Positions 7,640 to 16,500 of a stretch of DNA of 40,478 bases are shown here, piece after piece (within the stretch, counting starts at the first letter, position 1; every line of letters begins with the position of its first letter). Under the pieces are notes generated by a model. The model was not told where the DNA came from and did not search any database. It worked only from the letters and a program-made list of their open reading frames with translations. Source of the stretch: an uncultured Collinsella sp. (GTDB lineage: Bacteria; Actinomycetota; Coriobacteriia; Coriobacteriales; Coriobacteriaceae); contig CABVDJ010000020.1 of assembly GCA_902497025.1 (NCBI GenBank), forward strand, positions 1 through 40,478, written 5' to 3'. Made by a program: the position numbers and the translations under genes.

Positions 7640-8986
7640 CTACTCGAAGCTCAGCTGCTCCAGACGATCAAAGACTGTGTCGATGCGGGTGAGGAAGTCC
7701 CATGGATCAAAGATCTCGTCGAGCTTCTCCTGGCTGACGGTGCAGCGCGGATCGGCCTCGAGGCGTTCCTTAAAGGTGGGGCCGGAGACGCAATCCTGCA
7801 CCTCGTGCCAGGTAGCCATGGCGTTTTCCTGCACGATAGCGTAGGCGTCCTCGCGGGTGATACCCGTATCGACGAGGGCGAGCAGCACCTTGGAGGAGAA
7901 GATGAGGCCGCGGGTCTTGTTGAGGTTGGCCATCATGCGAGCGGGATACAGCTGCAGGCCGTCGATAACGCGGATGAGGCACTGGAACATGTGGTCGAGG
8001 GCGATGAAGCTGTCGGCCTGGGCGACACGCTCGGCAGAGGAGTGCGAAATGTCACGCTCGTGCCACAGGGCGACGTTATCGAAGGCAACCTGGGCGTTGG
8101 ACTTCACGACGCGCGACAGACCGCAGACCTTCTCCATGGTGATCGGGTTGCGCTTGTGCGGCATGGCGGAGCTGCCCTTTTGGCCCTTACGGAACGGCTC
8201 CTCGGCCTCGAGCGTATCAGTCTTCTGCAGATTGCGGACCTCGGTAGCGATGCGCTCGCAGGTGGCCGCGGTGGTGGCGAGAACGCCGGCGAGATAGGCG
8301 TGATGGTCGCGGCTGATGACCTGCGTGGACAGTGGATCGTGAACCAGGCCCAGGTGCTCGCAGACGTACTCCTCGACGAACGGCTCGATGGAGCTGTACG
8401 TGCCGACAGCGCCCGAGATGGCACCAAAGGCAACGTTCTTGCGGGCATCCTCAAGACGGTCCAGATCGCGCTTGAGCTCCCAGGCCCAAGAGCCAAACTT
8501 CATGCCGAAGGTCATCGGCTCGGCGTGGATGCCATGAGTGCGGCCGGCACAGAGCGTGTTGCGCTCCTCAAAGGCGCGACGCTTGCAAATCTCGCCGAGC
8601 TTCTTGACGTCCTCGATGATCAGGTCGCAGGCCTGGGTGAGCTGGTAGCACAGGGCCGTGTCGCCCAGATCCGAGCTGGTCATGCCATAGTGAACCCAGC
8701 GGCTGGGCTTGGGGTCGCCCTCGGGAACATCGGCATCGATGTATTCCTTCATGTTGGTCAGAAAGGCAATGACGTCGTGGCGCGTGACTTCCTCGATCTC
8801 ATCGACCTTCGCCTTCTCAAAGTTGGCATGGTCGCGGATCCACTGGGCCTCGTCTTTGGAAATACCGATCTTGCCGAGCTCCGCCTGGGCCTCGCAGGCC
8901 AGAACCTCGATCTCCTGCCAAATGGCGTACTTGTTCTCGAGGGAGAAGATGTGTCCCATCTCCGGGCGGGTATAGCGATCGATCAT
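7640..8986 (-). CDS. purB: Adenylosuccinate lyase
   Basis: A 448-residue enzyme of the fumarase/aspartase superfamily. It removes fumarate from SAICAR and from adenylosuccinate. Signature segments are TSSDLGDTA (around residue 103), HGIHAEPMTFG (around 151, general acid/base His) and the mobile loop GSSAMPHKRNP (271-281) carrying the catalytic Ser. The frame stays open 22 codons further upstream, but AAAAGGAG lies just before the ATG at 8986, and MIDRYTRPEM is the usual family N-terminus. It is probably monocistronic. It works two steps after purC, which lies elsewhere in the window. Confidence 0.95.
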   Translation of the reverse strand: MIDRYTRPEMGHIFSLENKYAIWQEIEVLACEAQAELGKIGISKDEAQWIRDHANFEKAKVDEIEEVTRHDVIAFLTNMKEYIDADVPEGDPKPSRWVHYGMTSSDLGDTALCYQLTQACDLIIEDVKKLGEICKRRAFEERNTLCAGRTHGIHAEPMTFGMKFGSWAWELKRDLDRLEDARKNVAFGAISGAVGTYSSIEPFVEEYVCEHLGLVHDPLSTQVISRDHHAYLAGVLATTAATCERIATEVRNLQKTDTLEAEEPFRKGQKGSSAMPHKRNPITMEKVCGLSRVVKSNAQVAFDNVALWHERDISHSSAERVAQADSFIALDHMFQCLIRVIDGLQLYPARMMANLNKTRGLIFSSKVLLALVDTGITREDAYAIVQENAMATWHEVQDCVSGPTFKERLEADPRCTVSQEKLDEIFDPWDFLTRIDTVFDRLEQLSFE

Positions 8987-9088
8987 AGCGGCTCCTTTTT
9001 GGTTATTGGCACGTTGGTCGTAACCCAACCATTGTACCGTGCGCAGGTGCAAGTATGGGCAGCAGGCATTAACCTAACATTTTGGAAT

Positions 9089-9106
9089 TGGAGCGGGCAA
9101 CGGGAC
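9089..9106 (-). repeat. Truncated tRNA-Gly 3' end (18 nt)
   Basis: Bases 9089-9106 are identical to 9412-9429: the 3' end of tRNA-Gly from the T loop through the encoded CCA. The copy lies 323 bp downstream of the gene and lacks the rest of the tRNA. The break falls in the T loop, as in the tRNA-Lys fragment at 361-379. Confidence 0.75.
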
Positions 9107-9140
9107 GTCCGCGCATTTGCTTCGCAAATACGCACCGGCT
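9103..9140. repeat. 38-bp direct repeat, copy 1, with internal hairpin
   Basis: Identical over 38 bp to 9234-9271, with starts 131 bp apart. Each copy contains gcgcatttgc-ttc-gcaaatacgc. On the minus strand this forms a 10-bp stem with one G-T wobble and a GAA loop, a REP-like palindrome. It begins inside the end of the tRNA-Gly fragment. Confidence 0.85.
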
Positions 9141-9233
9141 GCGGTCGGCAGACCCGGTCCGCGCACACGCACGGGCACAGCGGGTTGGACCCGACGTTCC
9201 CGAGGTCCCCCGTACTCGATGGAGCGACCATGA

Positions 9234-9271
9234 GGACGTCCGCGCATTTGCTTCGCAAATACGCACCGGCT
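9234..9271. repeat. 38-bp direct repeat, copy 2
   Basis: Second identical copy of the hairpin-containing repeat at 9103-9140. It is followed by further small hairpins such as caggcgcctg around 9273 and aacgcttcgcgtt around 9309. No coding function is evident in 9053-9411. Confidence 0.85.
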
Positions 9272-9340
9272 TCAGGCGCCTGTCGGCGCCTTCGCCTGCT
9301 CGCTACAAACGCTTCGCGTTCGCTTAACGCTCGCACCCTG

Positions 9341-9356
9341 GCGGGTTCGAGTCCCG
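9341..9356 (+). repeat. Inverted copy of the tRNA-Gly T-arm
   Basis: gcgggttcgagtcccg on the plus strand is the perfect 16-nt inverse of 9424-9439, the T-arm of the minus-strand tRNA-Gly. The terminator hairpin lies between the two arms, so a larger stem-loop could form in read-through RNA or in single-stranded DNA. Confidence 0.75.
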
Positions 9357-9368
9357 GCGCTTGGTAGT

Positions 9369-9400
9369 AAAAAGCACGGCAACGTAACGCTGCCGTGCTT
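9369..9400 (-). terminator. tRNA-Gly terminator
   Basis: Perfect stem aagcacggca / tgccgtgctt with a 9-nt loop, with a T-run on the minus strand. It lies 11 nt downstream of the tRNA-Gly CCA end. Confidence 0.75.
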
Positions 9401-9411
9401 GTGCTTTTTAC

Positions 9412-9486
9412 TGGAGCGGGCAACGGGACTCGAACCCGCGAGTGTCAGCTTGGGAAGCTGATGCCTTACCACTTGGCGATGCCCGC
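9412..9486 (-). tRNA. tRNA-Gly (anticodon CCC)
   Basis: A 75-nt cloverleaf on the minus strand. Acceptor GCGGGCA pairs with TGCCCGC, then T and an encoded CCA. The anticodon stem-loop TCAGC-TTCCCAA-GCTGA carries CCC, decoding Gly GGG. The T-arm is GCGGG-TTCGAGT-CCCGT. Parts of it are duplicated downstream, both directly and inverted. Confidence 0.95.
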
Positions 9487-9499
9487 ATATGTGGGGGAT

Positions 9500-9529
9500 A
9501 GTATAACGCGGTTGTCTTGTTCGATACAA
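9500..9529 (-). promoter_or_regulatory. Probable tRNA-Gly promoter
   Basis: On the minus strand TTGTAT (9524-9529), an 18-nt spacer and TATACT (9500-9505), located 13 nt before the tRNA 5' end. The -10 is near consensus and the -35 is moderate. The remainder up to 9783 is the leader of the adhesin gene; I see no clear plus-strand promoter in it. Confidence 0.5.
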
Positions 9530-9783
9530 GGGTGTCGATGCTTGTTTTAGCTGTGGAGAATCATTTGAAAACCGCGCCAATTGTGGAGATGAGGACCTTT
9601 GTCTTTCTTTTCTTACCATCTTCTACCTGCACTTTTATCTGATTGTTGTATTTGAGCTCGATTTGTCAGAAATCGGGCAAGCTTTTGGTCAGGCTCCGGT
9701 ACTTACCCGCATGAACCTCGGGGGTAGCCTCATCCTACGCGTCGCAACCTCCCCATGCGGCGCACGAGGGATAAGGAGCAGCC

Positions 9784-12700
9784 ATGTCCAACGCACCCAC
9801 GCACTCTGTCCACAGCGCAATCGCAACAGGTCCGCTGCTCCTGCTCCTCTTCCTGCTTTTCGGCTGCCTGACACCGGGAGCCGCATTTGCCGTCGATGGC
9901 TACGACCAGCTCGGCTTCCGCACTATTAGCGATGATTGTGGGCCCTTCCTCATCGGCAAGTATGAAGCTCAAGACGCCTCGATTGCCTACTGCATGAACC
10001 AGGAGCGCCCCGGCCCCACCAAGCCGGGCGGCCCATGGCTCAACTTTGATCAAGGCTGGGTGTGGCTCGACGACGAGTTCGCGGCAATCGTTTGTCACGG
10101 ATATCCTACCGCCACGTCGTTTGGCGGTTACCATCTTTCACCCGATCGTGCCCGCGCCGCAACCCAGCTTGCCGTATGGATGCTCAACGGCACTACCCAT
10201 GTCGACGGTACCTACTCTTACACGACCGCTCAGGGCAAAACCAAGAGTGGGCACTTTATCACTGACAATGAAGTCGTGGCGGCGGCGCGGTGGCTCCACG
10301 ACAGCGCAAAATCAGGAAGCATCAAAGCCGCTCCGCACCGCGCGCGGCGCTATCTAGGAGCCGTATCGGGCGGCAGCAAACGTCAGGACATGCTCTATGT
10401 ACTGCCGGCGGTCTCTGTTTCCTTCCAAAAGCAGTCTGCAAACGCTGCCATTACCAGCGGAAACAATACTTATCAGTTTGACGGGGCAACATTCGATGTT
10501 TTTGAGAGCACCAGCGGCGCGCGTGTCGGCACCGTCCAGATGGACAGCAACGGTCGAGCGCAGGCAACACTTCTGCCCAACACGGCATACTACCTAGTTG
10601 AAACGAAGGCGCCGGCCGGCTATGTCCCCCGTCGCGATCGCATCGCCTTTACCACGGGGAATGACGGTGGAAAGGTCGCCATTGATGAACAGCCCGGCAC
10701 CATCAATCTGCGTATCGTAAAACTCGATGCCGCGACGAATGCCGGCCCCCAGGCGGGATCTTCACTCGCAGGAGCAGAGTTCACGTGTGTGTCGCAATCA
10801 ACCCCTGGATGGGCGCAAATTCTCACGACTGACGAAAGCGGTCGGGCTACCCTCGTCGATGTCCCCTTAGGAACCTTTACCATCTACGAATCAAAAGCCC
10901 CCGAGGGCTACCTGCCATCCAACGACAGCTGGACCTATACCGTTGGAGCCGACCAGCTCGGCGATTCAGGCGTAGTCGAGATCGAATCTCGCATTTCCGA
11001 TATCCCCATTGCGTTTGACCTTGAGATTTCCAAATTCAAGGATTACGGCAATAGCGACCAATCCGGCCTGGAGCAGCCGGCGGGTGGTGTTGTCTTTGAA
11101 GTTGTCAGCAACAGCTCTCAGCAGGTTGTTGGCACATTGACCACAAACATCTATGGCTTTGCCTCCACCAAAGATCAGCCCGAAGCATGGTTCGGCACAG
11201 GCAAGCGACCCGCCGGTGTCCACGGAGCCGTCCCATACGACCGTGCCGGCTACACGATTCGCGAGGTTCCGGAAACCGTCCCCGAGGGTTTTAAACGTGC
11301 AGGGGAATGGACCGTCGGGGCCAATCAGATTTCCAACGGCGCCGAGCTTCAATATATCGTGGACAACCACGCTCTGTCGACGCATCTCCAGATTGTAAAA
11401 CGCGATGCCCAAACAGGCGCTTCTGTTCCACTAGCCGGATTCACCTTCCAACTCCTCGACAGCAATCACGAACCTGTCTCACAAACTTGCTGGTATCCAG
11501 CACATAACGTAATGGACACCTTTACGACTGACGCGACCGGGACCGTCACACTGCCAGAATCGCTCGTGCCGGGCACCTATTATGTACGCGAAGCCTCGGC
11601 CAAAGAGCCCTATCTTGTCGGCGAAGAGATCGAGGTAAACATACCCGCCGACATGAACCTAACGCCCGTTGTAATCGCCTCGTATTATGACCACGCCGCG
11701 ACCGGAAACATCAGGATCGTTAAAACCGATGCCGTAGACGGCAGCAACCTCGCGGGCGCCGTCTTTGAGATCCGTGCCTCGGGTGATATCATGCGCCCCG
11801 ACGGTAGCATTGCCGCGCTCGACGGTGAGACTGTCGCTGCCGTCACGACGGATGAAACTGGAGAAGCACGCGCGGACGACCTCCCGCTGGGATCTGGCAC
11901 CGCACGCTACGAGGTTGTCGAGACTCAAGCGCCGGCAGGCTTCTTACTCGATCGGACATCCCATATTGTCGACCTTACTTATGCCGACCAGAAAACACCC
12001 GTTGTAGAAGCACGGCTTAACGTATCCGACGATTACACCAAGGTAGATATCTCCAAGGTCGATGCAAGCGGCGAGCAGGAAGTGGAAGGCGCACAGCTCA
12101 CCTTATATGGTCCCGATAAAACCGAAATAGACTCCTGGACCTCATCCGACAAGCCACACCGCGTCGAACATCTTGCACCCGGCACCTACTCGTTGCGCGA
12201 AATGATGTCTCCGCGGACCTATGACCTTGCCGAGGAGATAACGTTTGAAATAAAAGATACGGGAGAAGTCCAATCCGTCGCGATGAAGGATGCGCCCATC
12301 GAGATCAAGGGGCAGGTCGACAAGCGTCAGGAACTTGTCCAACCTATCGAAAAGGGCCTGTTGGCTAACGGCGATGGTAAAAACCGCGCCACGACGCAAA
12401 CCAATAGTGATGGGCTTTTCTCCTATACCATCGATGCTCGAAACGATTCCGCTACTTGGGTTGATGAGTTTACGATTACCGATGATCTTGAGTGCGCCAA
12501 AGACGGCACGGCGAGATTCATCTCAATCGAAACCCCCGTCGCCATCGGCGACCTCAACGGTCTGTGCAACGTGTGGTATCGCACGACGCCGTTGGACTCG
12601 ACAGACGTCGATGAACCGGCGAACGCGACACTTGACGATGGACACGAAAATCCTTGGCTTGAGTCCGACGAAGTAAAAGAGAGCCTTGGTGAGGACTGTC

Positions 12701-13215
12701 GCCTCGTCGATTACGACGGCTGGCGCCTCTGGAAGGCGGATGTCTCGACCACGGAATCCACCACACTCGAGGCGGAAGAGCTCGACCTTACACCCAATAC
12801 CGTCGTAACGGGCATTCGAATTGAATACGGTGCGGTAGCCGCCGACTTTACGACTCGAAGCGATGTGGATTCTTGGACCCGCGATGATCTCAAAGATGAG
12901 CACGACGACCTTGACGATGCCAAAGCAATCCTTGGCACAGACGCTCGGGGCGCAGTCGTACACATGCAGGCAACGTCGGCTTATACGCCCCAAACCGCAC
13001 TCACCAACAGTGCGCGCGTCGATCTTTGCCGCAACGGTGGCGGCGATAAACTTGAGTCACATGACGAGGACAGCGTCATTCAACGCTGTACCCTACCGCA
13101 GGACCTACCGGCAACAGGATCAGCTCCCATCGCCGCTTGCATCACCGCGCTCCTGACCTCGGGTGTCGCAGCCCTATGGTTCGCTCGCCTTAGGTCGATC
13201 CCAAAGAAGCGCTAG
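9784..13215 (+). CDS. LPXTG-anchored thioester-domain surface adhesin with SpaA/Cna-B-like repeats
   Basis: A 1143-residue cell-wall protein. The signal peptide is about 1-36 (cleavage after GAAFA). Next comes a small thioester domain: Cys70 in IAYCMN and Gln128 in ATQLAVW match the Cys and the [T]QxA[IV]W Gln pair of bacterial TED domains, which form a Cys-Gln thioester and can bond covalently to host proteins. About six SpaA/Cna-B-like Ig-fold domains follow (about 215-875), with Lys in VKLDA/VKRDA/VKTDA-type first strands and Glu in ETKAPAGY/ESKAPEGY/ETQAPAGF-type strands, typical of isopeptide domains. A further larger domain (about 875-1095) precedes the sorting signal LPATG (1108-1112), a hydrophobic stretch and an Arg/Lys tail. 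AAGGAG lies 5 nt before the ATG. No sortase gene lies in the window. Ligand is unknown. Confidence 0.88.
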   Translation: MSNAPTHSVHSAIATGPLLLLLFLLFGCLTPGAAFAVDGYDQLGFRTISDDCGPFLIGKYEAQDASIAYCMNQERPGPTKPGGPWLNFDQGWVWLDDEFAAIVCHGYPTATSFGGYHLSPDRARAATQLAVWMLNGTTHVDGTYSYTTAQGKTKSGHFITDNEVVAAARWLHDSAKSGSIKAAPHRARRYLGAVSGGSKRQDMLYVLPAVSVSFQKQSANAAITSGNNTYQFDGATFDVFESTSGARVGTVQMDSNGRAQATLLPNTAYYLVETKAPAGYVPRRDRIAFTTGNDGGKVAIDEQPGTINLRIVKLDAATNAGPQAGSSLAGAEFTCVSQSTPGWAQILTTDESGRATLVDVPLGTFTIYESKAPEGYLPSNDSWTYTVGADQLGDSGVVEIESRISDIPIAFDLEISKFKDYGNSDQSGLEQPAGGVVFEVVSNSSQQVVGTLTTNIYGFASTKDQPEAWFGTGKRPAGVHGAVPYDRAGYTIREVPETVPEGFKRAGEWTVGANQISNGAELQYIVDNHALSTHLQIVKRDAQTGASVPLAGFTFQLLDSNHEPVSQTCWYPAHNVMDTFTTDATGTVTLPESLVPGTYYVREASAKEPYLVGEEIEVNIPADMNLTPVVIASYYDHAATGNIRIVKTDAVDGSNLAGAVFEIRASGDIMRPDGSIAALDGETVAAVTTDETGEARADDLPLGSGTARYEVVETQAPAGFLLDRTSHIVDLTYADQKTPVVEARLNVSDDYTKVDISKVDASGEQEVEGAQLTLYGPDKTEIDSWTSSDKPHRVEHLAPGTYSLREMMSPRTYDLAEEITFEIKDTGEVQSVAMKDAPIEIKGQVDKRQELVQPIEKGLLANGDGKNRATTQTNSDGLFSYTIDARNDSATWVDEFTITDDLECAKDGTARFISIETPVAIGDLNGLCNVWYRTTPLDSTDVDEPANATLDDGHENPWLESDEVKESLGEDCRLVDYDGWRLWKADVSTTESTTLEAEELDLTPNTVVTGIRIEYGAVAADFTTRSDVDSWTRDDLKDEHDDLDDAKAILGTDARGAVVHMQATSAYTPQTALTNSARVDLCRNGGGDKLESHDEDSVIQRCTLPQDLPATGSAPIAACITALLTSGVAALWFARLRSIPKKR

Positions 13216-13224
13216 CGCGATGAA

Positions 13225-13260
13225 AAAGCGGGCGAGACAGTCCCCTGGCTCGCCCGCTTT
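13225..13260. terminator. Bidirectional terminator between adhesin and small membrane protein genes
   Basis: Perfect 12-bp stem aaagcgggcgag / ctcgcccgcttt with a 12-nt loop, flanked by A-rich and T-rich ends. It sits between two convergent genes and can serve both. Confidence 0.85.
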
Positions 13261-13281
13261 CAATCATGTAAATCGCCGTAT

Positions 13282-13500
13282 CTACTCTGCAGACGAAGAT
13301 CCACCATCAACGATTGCTTGCTCGGACTCAGGAATCCCATCGGCACCCGTACTCTGTTCTTGCTCCACCTCTTCGCTGATTGCGGAGGCGGGGGTCGAGC
13401 CCTTTGCACCCACGATGTAGGCAGCCCCAAATCCTAACGCAATGGCAATCAAGGTCAAAATCACGTAGACAGGCCAATGGCGCTTAATATACGAAAACAC
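13282..13500 (-). CDS. Small single-TM protein of unknown function
   Basis: A 72-residue protein. It has a short basic N-terminus (YIKRHW), one TM helix (about 10-31) and an acidic Glu/Ser/Gly-rich tail. GTG start at 13500 with AAGGAG 5 nt upstream. It begins 21 nt after the stop of the large M28-like gene, so it is probably co-transcribed with it and could be a membrane partner. No family was recognised. Confidence 0.7.
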   Translation of the reverse strand: MFSYIKRHWPVYVILTLIAIALGFGAAYIVGAKGSTPASAISEEVEQEQSTGADGIPESEQAIVDGGSSSAE

Positions 13501-13521
13501 GTTGACTCCTTAGAGCTCCGT

Positions 13522-16500
13522 CTACGAACGGCGGATAACCTCGGTCACGACCTCGGATACCGTGGCAATGTTCGTCGGGTTGACATTGTGGGGCAGGTCG
13601 TCCTCGGTACGAGCGCAAGCCAGACGCGTGCCGTCCACGCCGGCGATAGTGAGGGCTCGGCGGCTCGCCTCAAGCGCGGCATAGGCATCGGTCTTGGCAT
13701 AGGGCATCTCGAGCGCGCCACAATCGACATGGAACGACTTGCACACCTTGCTGACCAGGTTCATGATGCGGCGATCGCCCTTGAGCAGCTGCTGTTCGCC
13801 CTCGACCGTCACCACCGAAAGCCTGCCAGCGCCGACGGATTCAAGATTGATGAAGAATACGCCGCGGAGCTTATCGCGATGCGAAGCCAAGAAGGCCTTC
13901 ATGCCGGCGCCATCACAATCCGAGGCGCCGGTTGCCACAAACCAGATATCGTGACCGAGCAGCTCATCATCGCCCATAGAGGCGACAGCCGAGAGCATAT
14001 CTTCGGAAGAAGCGCCATCGGAAGACGTAGCGCCACCCTTCCAGCCATCGTTATCGTCCTCGAAGTTATCCCACGAACCGATACCGCGACCGGACTTCTT
14101 GGCATCGTAATCGTCTTCGACGCCCAGCCAGTCACTCATGCTGTCCTGCTCGTTTTTCTTTTTACGACCGAACAGGCCACCCAGGCCGCGCTTACGAGAC
14201 TTGGGTGCCGCCGGGGCGGGAGCTGAAATGGTCTCGATCGGCTGCGCGCCCGGCGCAACGGGCATAGGAGGCGCAACGGGTGCCGATGTGGGTTCGGGAC
14301 CCTGAGCAGTAGCAAAGGGGTCGTTGACCTGGGCAGAGGGATCGGGAAGGTCGAACAGCGACGTGCGAGACGCAACGTTTGCCTGCTTCATCGACGGCAG
14401 CGATGGATCGGGGACCGAAGCCAGCGGAGACGAGGAGGGCGCAGGCGACGGTGCCGACGCCGGATCGGGAACATTCATCTGCGGACGCGGCGATGCCTGG
14501 GAGGAAATCTGGGCCATAAGGGAATCGACCGTTTCGTCCTGGGTGGGAGCGACATTGGCAACCGTGGCACCGGAACCACTCGGAGTCGGCATGGTGAAAA
14601 TCTGCGTGGAGTAAGGCCTCGACTCATCTGTCTCGGGAGCCTCGGAAACCGCAGACACTTCCTCCTGCTCGACCTCGGTCAAATCATCTTGCTCGGCTGC
14701 CGCGTACTGCTCTTCGTCAGAGTTGACCTCGACGGGCTCGTCCTCGATCGCATCCTGAATTTCGGCAGCATCAATGGGCTCGCCATCGCCCGCCGCGTCG
14801 TCCTGCTCATCGGAAGCAGGAAGGGGCTCGGCAATCGCGGTACCTTGCTTTTCAAACGTTATCGTGGAATCGAACTGCGCGGCATCAAACGACATGGTGC
14901 TATCGACGTGCTGCTGAGCCTCGAAAGACGTTGTAGCTTCGGCAGCGTCGACGGGTACGGACTGCATAGCCTCGTTCTGCTCGAACTCTTGCGCCGCGCG
15001 CTCACGTGCCGCCTCGGCCGCCTGCTGCTGAGCGATAGCCTCCTGCTCGGCAGCCTCGCGTGCGGCAGCGCGCTTCTCCTCGAAATCGTCGACAAATTTC
15101 TTGCCCTTTGCAAGCGCACCCTTAAAGAAGTTGGAAGCGCTGGCGCCAATCGACGAGAACGCGGATGCAATGTCGGCATGGGGCGTTGCCGCGGGAATCT
15201 CGGCCGAGAAATCAGTATCGCTCTCGTAAGACACGCGCCTCGGCTGTTCAACGTAATCGTCGTCAGACTCGTCCGCAACGTCTTGCGCCGGCGCGGCGGG
15301 AGCCAAAATGTCCAGTCCTGCCGCGGGATCGATCGCGGACACCGCCTCGGGCTCGGCAACGGCAGCGGCAACCGCGGCAGACTCATCATCCACGGTGACA
15401 GCGGGCGCAGGTGCAGCCACGACGGGGGCAGGCTCGGGCTCAAACGTCGGCTCCTCGCCCTCCTCGTAATCGAGCGTGCAGGACTCGGGAAGCATTCCGA
15501 GCGCACGGATGGCATCCGAACCAAAGCGGATGTTGCCGGCGGCATTGCGATAGAGCTTGGGCTCGGGCTCGGCCGCGACAGGCTCCTCCACCGGCTCGGC
15601 AGCGGAAACCTCGTCATTGAACTCTTCGGCCTGGACAGCCTGATTCTGATCCTCGGGCACAATGGCGCCAATCAGCGTCTCGTCGGCAGACGCACCCTCA
15701 AAGCCCTCGATCTGCTCGTCGAAAGCCTCGCCCTGTTCGGGCTCGGTTTGAGCGTCGGGAGCAATCGGCTGACCGAACTCGTCCTCAGCGTAGGTAGGCT
15801 CTTCATACTCGATGGTGTTACCGTAGTCGTTTTGCTGCTGGGCCGCGGCATACTCCGCCGCTGCGCGCGCCATTTCCTCGGCACGACGCTTCTGCTCCCC
15901 AAAATAGGTATCGAACGGAACATCGTCGGGAAACTCGTTTTCGCCCTGGAAGGGAGCAACGTTGTCCATAACGCCGAGCATAGCGGCGACAGAGGACTTG
16001 TTGCACACCGCGCCGGACGTATAGGGAAGAACGTGGCGGTTAGAGATGATGTTTGCCGCGTTGGCAAGTGCAACGAGGGAAGCGAGGATCGCGACAATCC
16101 ACAGCAGAACCTTGAGCGCGCCGGGGAGCGGCAGGATACGCAGGATGGCAACGGCAGCAGGGGCAACCGTGGCAACGGGCAACAGCTTGGCGATGAGCGC
16201 ACGATACGAAGCATAGGGCTCGCGGGCGAGCAGCTCAGCACGGGGAGAGTCGTAGTGTGCGACAACGACCACCGGGCGGTTGCGCGGAGACGCGAGCGGG
16301 CCCGAGGCCTTGTGGTAGGCGATGACATTTTGGCTCACGCCCGTCTTGCCCAGGCGCGAAACCACGGGGTGGCCCGTGCGCTCGAGCACGTAAAGAACGG
16401 CGCCGACAATGGCCAGCAAGGTGCCGACCAAGCCGACACCGCCGCCGATGCCCATCAGCAGGGCGCCGGCAAACGCAAGAATACCGGTAACGGCAAATGC

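Noticed and set aside
9103..9271. CRISPR array
   Set aside because: Only two repeat copies 131 bp apart with an internal palindrome and no cas genes.
7805..9367. 520-codon plus-strand frame opposite purB
   Set aside because: Complement shadow of purB extending into repeat DNA; no motif.
9784..9900. Lipobox (LFGC) in the adhesin signal sequence
   Set aside because: The Cys lies inside the hydrophobic stretch before a good AFA signal peptidase I site, and the C-terminal LPATG signal indicates wall anchoring.
9663..9929. Small plus-strand ORF overlapping the adhesin start
   Set aside because: Out of frame with the adhesin gene, Arg/Pro-rich, no ribosome site.
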